Source of the DNA: JADCCX01 sp031431475
Lineage (GTDB): Bacteria; Pseudomonadota; Alphaproteobacteria; Rhizobiales; Beijerinckiaceae
Assembly (NCBI GenBank): GCA_031431475.1
Contig: JANPDL010000020.1
Span: 1 to 58,605, forward strand
Length of the DNA: 58,605 nucleotides
Direction: 5' to 3'
Shown here one piece after another: positions 1 through 9,490 of this stretch. The notes under the pieces were generated by a model. It made no database searches. It was not told where the DNA came from and saw only the letters and a program-made list of their open reading frames with translations. Position 1 is the stretch's first letter; each line of letters starts with the position of its first letter. Both the position numbers and the translations under genes were made by a program.

Positions 1-289
1 CGAGAATGGCGATGGCGGCGAGCGCCACCGGAACAAGCATGAGAGCATAACCGGCGGCTCCAGCAAACGATGCACCATCCGAGCGCGACGAGATCAGCCG
101 CCACAGCATCAGGACTGCGAAATAGACGGCAATCTTGCGAATGTGAAAACCACGGATGGCAAGCGACAGCCACTCTGGGGAGCCCTGCCACAGCACCTGC
201 TCACCTTTTGGCAAAGGAGAGGGGATGCCTGGCGAGGATTCGACCTCGTAGTCGTCGCTTGGAATGTTGATGTAGCCGCCTTTGCTCAC
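1..289 (-). CDS. puhB: PuhB, photosynthetic complex assembly protein (partial, C-terminus outside window)
   Basis: The visible 96 codons start with GTG at 289, whose last two bases form the first two of the puhA stop (GTGA overlap), so the two genes are translationally coupled. The N-terminal stretch reads MSKGGYINIP, then LPKGEQVLWQG around residues 29-39 and AIRGFHIRKIAVYF around 45-58, leading into a first membrane segment; this arrangement is characteristic of PuhB. PuhB is known as a membrane protein that assists reaction-centre/LH1 assembly and is normally encoded just after puhA, as here. The rest of the gene lies beyond position 1. Confidence 0.88.
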   Translation of the reverse strand, partial: MSKGGYINIPSDDYEVESSPGIPSPLPKGEQVLWQGSPEWLSLAIRGFHIRKIAVYFAVLMLWRLISSRSDGASFAGAAGYALMLVPVALAAIAIL

Positions 290-1050
290 AGCAGTGGCTC
301 CGCGCGCGACGGCGAGGCATACAGCATGCCGCCACCGTAATAACCCATGATCTTGTCTTCCTCGAGCAATGTCACCTGATCCATGCTCTTTGTGCCAGGT
401 ACGGTCGGGAAATGTTCGGCGAAGATCGAGCGCACAGTGACCGTCTTCCGGGCACCATCAATCACCGCAAAATTCGTCGGCAACAGGACGCGACGGGTGC
501 CTTTCTCGAGCGGAACCTCGACCTCCATATAGCGCATGAGATACTCGGCGCGGTCGATCCACAACTCTACCACCTTGCCCGCAACCTTGTTGTTGCCTGC
601 GATGACCTTCATGCCAATCGGGCTGGGGTCGTCCTTGGCTACATGGAAGGCGGGCGCCAGACGCAGCGGCTTGATCCGCACGCTGCCGTCTTCCATCAGA
701 TCCGGCCTGTCGGCGCGTTCGGCATAGGATGCTGGGCCAACACCATCTGCCATGGGATGACCGGTCGGGATATAGGCGGTGCCGGGATGACGGGCCATTG
801 GCTTCAGCGCCAATTCACGGGTGTCGGGCCTGCCGCCCTTGACAGTCACACTCTCACCGTGGGCGAGCTTGAAGGTTTTTGATGGTCCGGGTTCGGGAAA
901 ACCGATTGTCCGGCCCCGGCTCTCGCCGATGTCCGGCACAAGCGGATAACCCTCCAGCTTGCTTTCCCGATGGAGCCAGAACACCAGCATCACGAAGAAG
1001 CCAATGAAGAGATAGACGCTGACCAGCGCCAGATCGATATTCGCGCCCAT
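286..1050 (-). CDS. puhA: Photosynthetic reaction centre H subunit
   Basis: PuhA caps the cytoplasmic face of the purple-bacterial reaction centre and shapes the proton path to the secondary quinone. The 254-residue protein is of the usual length. It has one N-terminal membrane helix (about residues 7-27), then a long soluble part with a PRC-barrel region; GMKVIAGNNKVAGKVVELWI near residue 150 and the RYMEVEV segment near residue 175 are typical, the latter holding the acidic residues of the proton pathway. It follows lhaA by 18 bases and overlaps puhB, so it belongs to the bchF-to-puhB transcript. The C-terminus ends in an MLYASPSRAEPLL tail. Confidence 0.97.
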   Translation of the reverse strand: MGANIDLALVSVYLFIGFFVMLVFWLHRESKLEGYPLVPDIGESRGRTIGFPEPGPSKTFKLAHGESVTVKGGRPDTRELALKPMARHPGTAYIPTGHPMADGVGPASYAERADRPDLMEDGSVRIKPLRLAPAFHVAKDDPSPIGMKVIAGNNKVAGKVVELWIDRAEYLMRYMEVEVPLEKGTRRVLLPTNFAVIDGARKTVTVRSIFAEHFPTVPGTKSMDQVTLLEEDKIMGYYGGGMLYASPSRAEPLL

Positions 1051-1068
1051 GATATCCTCCGTGGTGGT

Positions 1069-2508
1069 TCAGTTCGGGAAGGCGGGTAACCCGAACGGGG
1101 ATGAAGTCTCGTCCTGCTTCGCGCCGATCACCCCTACGAGAGGGCCGACCGCCGCGAGAGCAATGAAAAGCAGCAGAATTTCGAAGTGGTAGACAACCGC
1201 ATAGCTGGCCTCGACGCTCTTGAAGGCTGGACCAAGCTTACCGGTAGCCGCGATGGTGGCAACCAGATCACGCAACACACCGCCAAAACCCATCGCAAGA
1301 CCAGCAGACGTCGCCTGCACGGCACCCCAGGCACCCAGCGCCAGGCCAGCGCCGACTTCCTTGCCGAAGGACATCGCGGCCGTGAGCGTGCTGATGGCAA
1401 AGAAACCGGCACCAAGACCGATGCCGAATGTACCGATGCGGAAAACCATGGCGGATTGCAGCGGAGCCGCCATGATCACTGTTGTGAAAGCGACTATGCC
1501 GATCAGCAATCCGCGTGCCGCCAGCCGGGCAGGATCAGCGCCCTTCATCAGCGCACGGGCGCCCAGCACAAAAGCCAGCATGGAACCCGCCGCCATGATC
1601 GCGGTGAGCATGGTGGTTTGCGCCACGGATTGCTTGAGAACCTTGGCACCATAGGGTTCGAGGATGACATCTTGCATGCTGAAGGCTGCCGAGCCAAGCC
1701 CGACCGCGATCAGGAACCGCCGCGCGCCGCTTTCCTGCGAGAATCGCCGCCAGACCACGCTGAATTCTTCTGTCTTGCTCTCGCCCGTCGTACGCGAAGG
1801 GTTGCGCGCTTCCTGCTTCCACAATGCGATCAGATGCAGCCCGGCCGTAATAACGGCCACACCTTGCACAACCTGAATGAGCTTCACCGCCGTGAAATCC
1901 TGCAACAGATAACCAAAAAACAAGCCGCTCGCGACCATGCCGACGAGTTGCATCATGTACATCAGTGCCACGACGCGTGGATGCGATTCCACCTTCGACA
2001 AATCCGTGGCAAGCGCAAGACCGGCGGTCTGCGTGATATGAACGCCGCCACCAACGAGAATGAACGCAAGTGTCGCCCCGATATGCCCGTACAGGACACC
2101 ATTGACGCCATCACCATCGCCCGAAAGCAGCAGCAGTGCGAACGGCATGAAGGCAAAGCCTCCGAACATCATCAGGCTGCCGACCCAGATATAGGGGACG
2201 CGCCGCCAGCCCAGCGCTGATTTGTGATGGTCCGACTTGAACCCGATCAGCGTCCGGAACGGTGCCGAAAGCACGGGCAAAGCTACCAGAACCGCGACCA
2301 GCGATGCCGACACTGTCAGCTCGACAATCATCACGCGGTTCAGTGTCCCCACGAGAAGCACCATCGCCATGCCGCCCGCGATCTGGAACAGCGAGAGACG
2401 CAGCAACCGGCCCAGCGGCAGATCTTCGGACACCACATCGGCGAAGGGCAGAAAGTTGCTGCCCGCGCCCCGGATGGTGTTGATGATGTACCGCTGCACG
2501 CCGTTCAT
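1069..2508 (-). CDS. lhaA: LhaA, PucC-family light-harvesting 1 assembly factor
   Basis: This 479-residue, 12-helix protein belongs to the PucC/BCD family of the major facilitator superfamily. Segments such as LNRVMIVEL near residue 57 and GFKSDHHKSALGWRRVPYIW near residue 88 are characteristic of the family. Its position between bchM and puhA matches the LhaA (formerly F1696) gene of other purple bacteria, where it promotes LH1 assembly and perhaps delivery of bacteriochlorophyll. The start overlaps the bchM stop by four bases, which suggests coupling. A second family member sits at 12488-13870 after bchG, and its position separates the two assignments. Confidence 0.93.
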   Translation of the reverse strand: MNGVQRYIINTIRGAGSNFLPFADVVSEDLPLGRLLRLSLFQIAGGMAMVLLVGTLNRVMIVELTVSASLVAVLVALPVLSAPFRTLIGFKSDHHKSALGWRRVPYIWVGSLMMFGGFAFMPFALLLLSGDGDGVNGVLYGHIGATLAFILVGGGVHITQTAGLALATDLSKVESHPRVVALMYMMQLVGMVASGLFFGYLLQDFTAVKLIQVVQGVAVITAGLHLIALWKQEARNPSRTTGESKTEEFSVVWRRFSQESGARRFLIAVGLGSAAFSMQDVILEPYGAKVLKQSVAQTTMLTAIMAAGSMLAFVLGARALMKGADPARLAARGLLIGIVAFTTVIMAAPLQSAMVFRIGTFGIGLGAGFFAISTLTAAMSFGKEVGAGLALGAWGAVQATSAGLAMGFGGVLRDLVATIAATGKLGPAFKSVEASYAVVYHFEILLLFIALAAVGPLVGVIGAKQDETSSPFGLPAFPN

Positions 2509-3206
2509 CTGCGCACGAGCTCCATGGCCTGGCTGATGTAGAACGGCTTTTTTACCCGGTAGCTACGCCCGATGATCCATCCGGACAACTCGGGCGATCC
2601 GGCAATCCGCCGCCGCAGCTCTTTTTCCGCCACGGGCTCGATGGCGGGAGACCGGTCACTCCGGGGGAACAGTTTCCCCGCCATTTTCATGGCTTCGAGC
2701 AATGGCGTGCTGGGCGCGAAGGTGAACACGATGGATTTTTCGGTGCGTGATGCCAGCGATGCCAGCGACCGCACGATATCCGCAGCGGGATAATGGATCA
2801 GCGAATCCATGGATACCACGTGCTCGAAGCGGCCCATGGCAGGGTCAAGCATGTCGCCGACCTTGAAGCTGATGCTGCCGCCCGCGAGGTCCTTGGGTGA
2901 GCGCTCATCCGCGAGCTGCACGAGATTGGCTGAAAGATCGATGGCGGTGACAGTCGCACCACGCCTGGCGGCTTCGACCGAGAGTGCGCCCGTACCGCAC
3001 CCTGCATCCAGCAGCCGCGCGCCGGTCAGTGTCTCGGGTAGCCACGACAGCAGTTTTGTCCGCATCTCGTCGCGACCGGCACGAACGCGTGCCCGCACAC
3101 CACTGACCGGAGCCGTCGTGGTCAGCTTGGCCCATGCATCGACCGCGGTACGGTCGAAGTATGTCTCAAGCTCGCCGCGGCGCTGCTGGTAGCTTACGTC
3201 TGCCAT
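2505..3206 (-). CDS. bchM: Magnesium-protoporphyrin IX O-methyltransferase
   Basis: BchM transfers a methyl group from S-adenosylmethionine to the C13 propionate of Mg-protoporphyrin IX, the step after Mg chelation. The 233-residue protein has a class I methyltransferase core: motif I LLDAGCGTGALSVEAA at about residues 64-79 and VVSMDSLIHYP near 130. The N-terminus SYQQRRGELETYFDRTA is typical of BchM/ChlM. The start overlaps the bchL stop (TGATG type). Downstream it overlaps lhaA by four bases. Confidence 0.96.
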   Translation of the reverse strand: MADVSYQQRRGELETYFDRTAVDAWAKLTTTAPVSGVRARVRAGRDEMRTKLLSWLPETLTGARLLDAGCGTGALSVEAARRGATVTAIDLSANLVQLADERSPKDLAGGSISFKVGDMLDPAMGRFEHVVSMDSLIHYPAADIVRSLASLASRTEKSIVFTFAPSTPLLEAMKMAGKLFPRSDRSPAIEPVAEKELRRRIAGSPELSGWIIGRSYRVKKPFYISQAMELVRR

Positions 3207-4117
3207 CAGTCAAATCCCAGCAGGTCGAAGATATCGCGGTCCTTCATCGGATGCGCATCGCAAGGATCGCCACCGGTCCACAACAGCGCTGCAAGCCGGA
3301 GATACTCCTTCTGGACCGCCAGGACTTCCGGTGATTCTTCCATTTCGAACAGCGTTGATTTCTTGAGGCGGCTGCGGCGGATCACATCGAGATCAGGAAA
3401 CTGCGCCAGTGTCCTGGTGCCCGACACCCGGTTGAACTTGTCGATCTGGTCGGTATCCTTCGAGCGGTTGGCAATGACGCCCGCAATCCGGACATCATAG
3501 TTCTTCGACTTCGCCTTGATGGCCGCGACGATGCGGTTCATGGCAAAGATGGAATCAAAGTCGTTCGCCGCCACGATTACGGCGCGTTCGGCATGCTGGA
3601 GCGGTGCTGCAAAACCGCCACAAACCACATCGCCCAGCACATCGAAGATCACCACATCGGTGTCTTCCAGCAGATGATGCTCCTTGAGCAGCTTCACGGT
3701 CTGTCCCACGACATAACCGCCACAGCCCGTGCCGGCAGGAGGGCCACCGGCCTCCACGCACATCACACCATTGTAGCCTTCGAAGACGAAGTCCTCGCGG
3801 CGCAACTCCTCGGAGTGGAAATTCACAGTCTCCAGCACGTCGATGACGGTGGGGATCAGGCTCTTGGTCAGCGTGAAGGTGGAATCATGCTTGGGATCGC
3901 AGCCGATCTGCAGCACGCGCTTGCCCAGCTTCGAGAATGCGACGGAAAGATTGGACGATGTCGTGCTCTTGCCAATGCCGCCCTTGCCATAGACCGCAAA
4001 AACCTTCGCCGTACCCATATTGACCGTCGGATCAAGATGGACCTGCAACGAACCGTCGCCGTCGCCTCGTTTGGGCACAGGCGCCCGGATCGCCAGAGGT
4101 GTGGTTGCCGTACTCAT
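3206..4117 (-). CDS. bchL: Dark-operative protochlorophyllide reductase, ATP-binding L protein
   Basis: BchL is the NifH-like homodimeric reductase that passes electrons, with ATP hydrolysis, to the BchN-BchB catalytic component. The 303-residue sequence has the P-loop YGKGGIGKST (residues 43-52). The two cysteines expected to hold the shared 4Fe-4S cluster are seen in the contexts AGTGCGGYVVG and LGDVVCGGFA. An N-terminal extension of about 30 residues precedes the nucleotide-binding fold, as is usual in proteobacterial BchL. It overlaps the bchH stop by four bases (ATGA) and is followed directly by bchM. Confidence 0.98.
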   Translation of the reverse strand: MSTATTPLAIRAPVPKRGDGDGSLQVHLDPTVNMGTAKVFAVYGKGGIGKSTTSSNLSVAFSKLGKRVLQIGCDPKHDSTFTLTKSLIPTVIDVLETVNFHSEELRREDFVFEGYNGVMCVEAGGPPAGTGCGGYVVGQTVKLLKEHHLLEDTDVVIFDVLGDVVCGGFAAPLQHAERAVIVAANDFDSIFAMNRIVAAIKAKSKNYDVRIAGVIANRSKDTDQIDKFNRVSGTRTLAQFPDLDVIRRSRLKKSTLFEMEESPEVLAVQKEYLRLAALLWTGGDPCDAHPMKDRDIFDLLGFD

Positions 4118-7100
4118 GCCGCTCTCCCCGGGGTTACCCCCTCGAGCCGGTCCTCAAGCTCCTCGCCCGCCAATCGCAGCGCGTCGAGGGTAGCCTGGTC
4201 CGGGTTCCAGTAGTTTCGTTCTTTGGCTTCGATCAAGCGGTTTGCAAGCCTTGCAGACGCCGTAGAATTCAGGCTCGCCAGTCTTTCTCGCATGGTTGGG
4301 TCGAGGACATATAGTTGGGTCAATTGCTGATACACCCAGGGATCAACCTGACCGGTCGTCGCCGACCAGCCCATGGTGTTGGTGACCTGCAATTCGATGT
4401 TCCGCACGCCTTCATAGCCGTGCTTGAGCATGCCTTCGTACCATTTCGGGTTCAAAGCGCGTGTCCGCGTCTCCAGTGCCACCTGTTCGTTCAGGGTCCG
4501 CACGGTTCCGGCACCCTTGGTCTGGTCGCCGATATAGACCGGAACACCTGCATCGCCCCGTTCGCGGGCAATGGCGCGGCTGATGCCACCCAGTGTATCC
4601 ACGTATTGATCGACCGTCGTCACGCCCAATTCAGCCGATTCGAGGTTCTGATAGGCCAGTTTCACATCGCCCAGCACACTCTTGAGCAGCGCATCCTGCA
4701 TGACGGCCACGCCCTTGCGGCCAAAAGCGAAGCATTTGCGGCTGGTGTAGGTCTCGGCGAGTTCATCCTCGTTCTGCCAGCGACCGTTGTCGATCAGCAG
4801 GTTGACGTTGGCACCGTAAGCGCCGTCTGCATTGCTGAACACGCGCAGCGATGCCGTTTCGAGGTCGCAGCCCTTAGCGGCCTGATAGGCCAGCGCATGC
4901 TTGCGGATGAAGTTCATTTCCAGCGGCTCATCGGCGCTAGCCGCAAGGAACGCCGCCTCCGCCAGCAGCTTGATCTGCAACGGCAGCAAATCGCGGAAGA
5001 TGCCAGAAAGCGTCATGACCACGTCAACACGCGGGCGACCGAGCTCGGTCAGCGGGATAAGGTCAGCACCGGCAAGCCGACCGTAAGCGTCAAACCGCGC
5101 CGTGGCACCCATGAGCGACAGGGCCTGACCGATGGGACCACCTTCGGACTTCAGATTGTCCGTACCCCACAGAACGATGGCGATGGATTCTGGGAACACA
5201 TTGCCATCCGCCATATGCTTGGCGATGACCTTGTCTGCCTGCGCCTTGCCGTCCGCCATCGCATAGGCCGAGGGGATGCGGAACGGATCGAAGCCGTGAA
5301 GATTGCGGCCGGTGGGGAGAATGGCCGGTGTGCGGATCAGGTCACCGCCCGGTGCTGGACGGATGAAGCGGCCATCCAGCGCCCGGATGATACCGTCGAC
5401 CTCGTGGTCTTCCATCAGCTTGGTATTGCAATCCGCCAGTTCGCGCATGGCGGCCAGCACGCGCTCGTCGGCAATGCCCTCATAAAGAGCTGCAGCCTTT
5501 TCCGGTGTTGCGCCAGCGAGGATCGCGGCCAGCATCTTTTCGGTCGGCGTGAAACCGTGGCTGGCCTCCGCCATGGCACGTAGCATGTCGCAGCGCTCTT
5601 CCGGCGAATTGGGTTCGCCGACCACATGCAGGCCGACCGGTATCAATGTGTATTCCAGTTCCAGCACCTTGTTCGTGAGCTGCTGGATAAAGGCCTGCGC
5701 AGCATCACCCCATACAGGCTCGGCAAGAGCGAGATCGACCGCAGAAGCCTGCGACTGAATGAGTTCGGCCAGAGGTCCTTGCTGGAGGCTCTCGGCAGGT
5801 GTCAACTGCCGCCACCGATCCAGAGAGGCCTTCAATTCCAGAAGACCCTTGTAGAGCCCGGCATTGGTCACGGGCGGTGTCAGATAGCTGATAAGCGTCG
5901 CAGCAGACCGGCGCTTGGCCAATGTGCCTTCGGACGGGTTGTTGGCGGCGTAGAGATAGAAATTCGGCAGATCGCCGATCAGGCGGTCTGGCCAGCATTC
6001 AGCGGAGAGGCCCACCTGCTTGCCCGGCATGAATTCCAGCGCGCCATGCGTACCGAAATGCAGCACGGCATCGGCCCCGAAATCCTCGCGCAGATAGCGG
6101 TAATACGCCGTGAAGGCATGAGTCGGTGCAAAGCCCTTCTCGAACAGGAGGCGCATCGGGTCGCCTTCGTAGCCAAAGCCCGGCTGCAGGCCCACGAAAA
6201 CATTGCCGAAGCTCTCGCCCAGAATCTGGATCGACTGGCCATCCGACTGCTGACGACCGGGAGCCGGACCCCACTGGGCCTCGATCTCGCCAAGCCAGCG
6301 CTGCCTGCGCACCTGATCAGCAGCGGGAATAAGTGCATGCACATTGGCGAGCGAGCCCATGCGCTGGGCATTGCCTTCGATGATGCGCGAGCGCAGCGCC
6401 TCCACATTCATCGGCAGATCAACCTTGTAGCCCGCGAGACGCAAGCCTTTCAGCACATTGAAGAGCGATTCGAACACGGCCAGAAACGCCGCCGTGCCAA
6501 GACTTCCGGCGTTGGGCGGGAAGGCAAACAGCGTGATGGCGATCTTGCGGTCTTCCCGCGCCCGGCGGCGCAACGACACCAGACGCCCGACCCGGTCGGC
6601 CAGCATATCGGCGCGCTCGCTGCAGGAATGCATGTCGCGGTTGCCGGTGTTCGATTCGAACACGCAAGCCCTGTGACATCCTGTGCAGGCCTCGCCAGCG
6701 CCATCCGAACGTCCGCCGAACACGATTGGGCCAGACGCGCCATCAAGCTCGGGAATCGCCACCATGATGGTCGATTCAACCGGCAGGAAACCACGGCCCG
6801 ACGCGCCCCATTGTTCCAGCGTCTGGAACTCGACGGGCTGGGCCGCCAGATAGGGAACATCGAGTTTGGCCAGAATCTCTTCCGCCGCCTTCGAGTCGTT
6901 ATAGGCTGGGCCGCCGACGAGTGAGAACCCGGTGAGGGACACAACGGCATCAACAGTGGACACGCCGTCCTTCATGAAGAACGCATCGATCGCCGGGCGT
7001 GCATCAAGCCCGCTGGCGAAGACGGGCAGGACCTCAAGTCCCTTGGCTTCGAATGACTTGATGACGCCATCGTAATGCGCTGTGTTACCCGCCAGGATGT

Positions 7101-7887
7101 AGGAGCGCAGCACGAGGATTCCGACACGTCCAGACGCTTGTCCAGCGCGTCGCGGCAAGGCAGATGCCTGCTCGGCAATCTGCGAAGGCAGACGAGGATG
7201 ATAAACGCCCGTTTCCGGATACTCGATGGGATCGCCGACCTTCAGGCGACCCCGGTAAATCTGGCGCGGGCCGCTGGCAAACTTGTCCACCAGCATGCGC
7301 ACCAGATTGGCCATATTCCCTTCGGAACCGGCGAGCCAGTACTGGAGCGTCAGGAAATAGACCCGGAGGTCCTGGGCAGTGCCGGGGATGAATCGCAGGA
7401 TTTTCGGCAAACGGCGCAGCATCGCCATTTGCGAAGCGCCAGAGCCCTTTGGCGCACCAGTCTTCTCGTCCGTCTTGCCGCGCAGGCGCTTGAGGAACGA
7501 CAGCGCCCCGCCGCTCTTTTCGCCCATACGCAGCTTGCCCATGCGCGTGAGGCGCACAACCTCGGGCGCGGACATGCAGGCCACCATGGCATCGCAGCTT
7601 TCGCGACGAGCCTGAAGTGCAGGCAGAACCGCCTTGATATGCTCTTCCACGAACAGCATCGTCGACAGAATGATGTCGCCCGTGTGGATATCGTCGATGC
7701 AGCGCGCCAGAGCCGCATCATCGCTGCCGAATTCCGATGACGCATGCAGCTTCAGCTCAAGGCCGGGGATTTCAGCGCGCAGCTTGGCCCACGCCCGGTC
7801 ACAGGCGCTGGCAAGGTGGGTATCAAGCGTGACGATGACGACTTTCACGGGTGTCATGTCAGCGGCCGAAGTGGGCTTTGGCATCAT
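4114..7887 (-). CDS. bchH: Magnesium chelatase, porphyrin-binding H subunit
   Basis: BchH binds protoporphyrin IX and carries the active site for Mg insertion, driven by the BchI-BchD AAA+ motor encoded at 15602-18414. The protein is about 1257 residues, the normal length, with the CobN/Mg-chelatase fold throughout. VVIVTLDTHLASA opens the N-terminal domain, ACTGCHRACVFESN is a cysteine-rich segment near the middle, and FGTHGALEFMPGKQVGLS is a strongly conserved active-site region. The start is uncertain: I chose ATG 7887 (MMPKPTSAADM). ATG 7857, directly coupled to the bchB stop, and an upstream in-frame ATG at 7932 are also possible, and none has a clear Shine-Dalgarno sequence. Confidence 0.97.
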   Translation of the reverse strand: MMPKPTSAADMTPVKVVIVTLDTHLASACDRAWAKLRAEIPGLELKLHASSEFGSDDAALARCIDDIHTGDIILSTMLFVEEHIKAVLPALQARRESCDAMVACMSAPEVVRLTRMGKLRMGEKSGGALSFLKRLRGKTDEKTGAPKGSGASQMAMLRRLPKILRFIPGTAQDLRVYFLTLQYWLAGSEGNMANLVRMLVDKFASGPRQIYRGRLKVGDPIEYPETGVYHPRLPSQIAEQASALPRRAGQASGRVGILVLRSYILAGNTAHYDGVIKSFEAKGLEVLPVFASGLDARPAIDAFFMKDGVSTVDAVVSLTGFSLVGGPAYNDSKAAEEILAKLDVPYLAAQPVEFQTLEQWGASGRGFLPVESTIMVAIPELDGASGPIVFGGRSDGAGEACTGCHRACVFESNTGNRDMHSCSERADMLADRVGRLVSLRRRAREDRKIAITLFAFPPNAGSLGTAAFLAVFESLFNVLKGLRLAGYKVDLPMNVEALRSRIIEGNAQRMGSLANVHALIPAADQVRRQRWLGEIEAQWGPAPGRQQSDGQSIQILGESFGNVFVGLQPGFGYEGDPMRLLFEKGFAPTHAFTAYYRYLREDFGADAVLHFGTHGALEFMPGKQVGLSAECWPDRLIGDLPNFYLYAANNPSEGTLAKRRSAATLISYLTPPVTNAGLYKGLLELKASLDRWRQLTPAESLQQGPLAELIQSQASAVDLALAEPVWGDAAQAFIQQLTNKVLELEYTLIPVGLHVVGEPNSPEERCDMLRAMAEASHGFTPTEKMLAAILAGATPEKAAALYEGIADERVLAAMRELADCNTKLMEDHEVDGIIRALDGRFIRPAPGGDLIRTPAILPTGRNLHGFDPFRIPSAYAMADGKAQADKVIAKHMADGNVFPESIAIVLWGTDNLKSEGGPIGQALSLMGATARFDAYGRLAGADLIPLTELGRPRVDVVMTLSGIFRDLLPLQIKLLAEAAFLAASADEPLEMNFIRKHALAYQAAKGCDLETASLRVFSNADGAYGANVNLLIDNGRWQNEDELAETYTSRKCFAFGRKGVAVMQDALLKSVLGDVKLAYQNLESAELGVTTVDQYVDTLGGISRAIARERGDAGVPVYIGDQTKGAGTVRTLNEQVALETRTRALNPKWYEGMLKHGYEGVRNIELQVTNTMGWSATTGQVDPWVYQQLTQLYVLDPTMRERLASLNSTASARLANRLIEAKERNYWNPDQATLDALRLAGEELEDRLEGVTPGRAA

Positions 7888-9487
7888 AGAGTGTTTCCAC
7901 GGTGATAGGAGTACGGCCGTTCTCAGCGGCAAAGCGTTCCGTGTTCCGGCGGGCTTTGCCCCGCACGAAAAACGGTATTTTCCTCAGCTCTTTCTCGGCG
8001 TCCTGCGTCCAGAAAATCGAATGGGTCGCTGCATCCTGGATTGAAGGATCCAGCACGGCAGGAAGTGGTTTGGATGCGATAATTGGCTCGGGAACCACTT
8101 CCGGTGTCGCAACAGCCTTTGGCGCGCCATGGCCATGTCCCAGATGCGAGGCCGCGACATCGTCCCGGAACTCGAAGTCGCCGCGGAACATGCCCAGCAG
8201 ATGCTCTTCAAGGCCCATCATCAAGGGATGGACCCAGGTATCGAAGATCACATTTGCGCCCTCGAAACCCATCTGGGGCGAGGTGCGGGCCGGGAAATCC
8301 TGCACATGCACTGGCGCGGAGATCACGGCGCAGGCGATGCCCAGTTTCTTGGCGATGTTGCGCTCCATCTGCGTGCCAAGCACCAGTTCAGGCTGCGCAG
8401 CGGCGATGGCTTCCTCGACCTCGAGATAATCATCCGTAACGAGCGCCTCGATGCCATACAATGCGGCAGCGGCGCGGACATCGCGGGCAAATTCGCGGGA
8501 GTAGGTCCCAAGACCGACGACTTCGAAGCCAAGCTCTTTCGACGCCACGCGGGCTGCGGCGATGGCGTGCGTCGCATCGCCAAAGATGAAGACGCGCTTG
8601 CCCGTCAGATAGGTCGAATCGACAGAGCGGGAATACCACGGCAGACGCGGGCCGATTTCCGCCTCGATGCGGGCGAGCGTGGCGTCTGGGTCAAAACCGG
8701 CCAGAACGGCGACTTCGCGAATGAAATCGCGCGTGGCTCCCACGCCGATGGGCACGGTTTTTACCACGGGCTGGCGGAAAGTACGCTCCAGCCATTTAGA
8801 GGCTGTCTCGGCAGTCTCGGGATAAAGGCAGATGTTGAAATCAGCATCCGGCATGCGGGTAATATCAGCTGGACGCGCACCCATGGGCGCCGTGACATGC
8901 ACATCGACGCCGATCATACCCAGAAGAGTTTTCACCTCGGCGATATCGTCACGGTGGCGGAAACCCAGCGCTGCCGGCCCGAGGATATTGCAGCGGGGAC
9001 GGCGACCCTCTTCGGCAGGCGTCGCGCGTGTGAAGCCTTGAGCGCGCGCGCCGGTCAGCGCCCGGACGAGGCTGTAGAAAGTTTCGGCTGCACCCCAGTT
9101 TTCTTTTTTCTGGTAAGCTGGAAGCTCCAGCGCAATCACAGGAACAGGCAATTTCAGCGCCGCAGCAAGACCGCCCGGATTATCTTGAATGAGTTCCGCC
9201 GTGCAGGACGCACCAACCAGCATTGCTTCCGGCTTGAAGCGGTCAAAGGCCTGCTGGCAGGCATTCTTGAACAACTCAGCCGTATCACCACCCAGATCGC
9301 GCGCCTGAAAGGTGGTGTAGGTCACCGGCGTGCGCTTGCCGCGACGCTCGATCATCGTGAACAGCAGATCGGCGTAGGTGTCGCCCTGCGGAGCATGCAG
9401 CACGTAATGCACGCCTTCCATCGCGGTGGCGATGCGCATGGCACCCACATGGGGCGGTCCTTCGTAGGTCCACAAAGTAAGCTGCAT
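7859..9487 (-). CDS. bchB: Dark-operative protochlorophyllide reductase, B subunit
   Basis: BchB forms the NifDK-like catalytic tetramer with BchN and reduces ring D of protochlorophyllide without light. The 542-residue sequence begins MQLTLWTYEGPPHVGAMR. It keeps Asp36 (in HAPQGD), the residue known from Rhodobacter capsulatus to act as the unusual oxygen ligand of the NB cluster. A C-terminal helical domain (IFWTQDAEKELRKIPFFVRG, about residues 480-500) is the known PCP-reductase extension. bchN lies three bases upstream, and the C-terminus overlaps the bchH start region. Confidence 0.98.
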   Translation of the reverse strand: MQLTLWTYEGPPHVGAMRIATAMEGVHYVLHAPQGDTYADLLFTMIERRGKRTPVTYTTFQARDLGGDTAELFKNACQQAFDRFKPEAMLVGASCTAELIQDNPGGLAAALKLPVPVIALELPAYQKKENWGAAETFYSLVRALTGARAQGFTRATPAEEGRRPRCNILGPAALGFRHRDDIAEVKTLLGMIGVDVHVTAPMGARPADITRMPDADFNICLYPETAETASKWLERTFRQPVVKTVPIGVGATRDFIREVAVLAGFDPDATLARIEAEIGPRLPWYSRSVDSTYLTGKRVFIFGDATHAIAAARVASKELGFEVVGLGTYSREFARDVRAAAALYGIEALVTDDYLEVEEAIAAAQPELVLGTQMERNIAKKLGIACAVISAPVHVQDFPARTSPQMGFEGANVIFDTWVHPLMMGLEEHLLGMFRGDFEFRDDVAASHLGHGHGAPKAVATPEVVPEPIIASKPLPAVLDPSIQDAATHSIFWTQDAEKELRKIPFFVRGKARRNTERFAAENGRTPITVETLYDAKAHFGR

Positions 9488-9490
9488 GGC

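Noticed and set aside
4315..5583. Open frame of 422 codons on the plus strand
   Set aside because: It lies wholly antisense to bchH, whose product is recognised with full conservation. Long antisense frames are expected in GC-rich genes with strong third-position bias, and this one shows no known motif.
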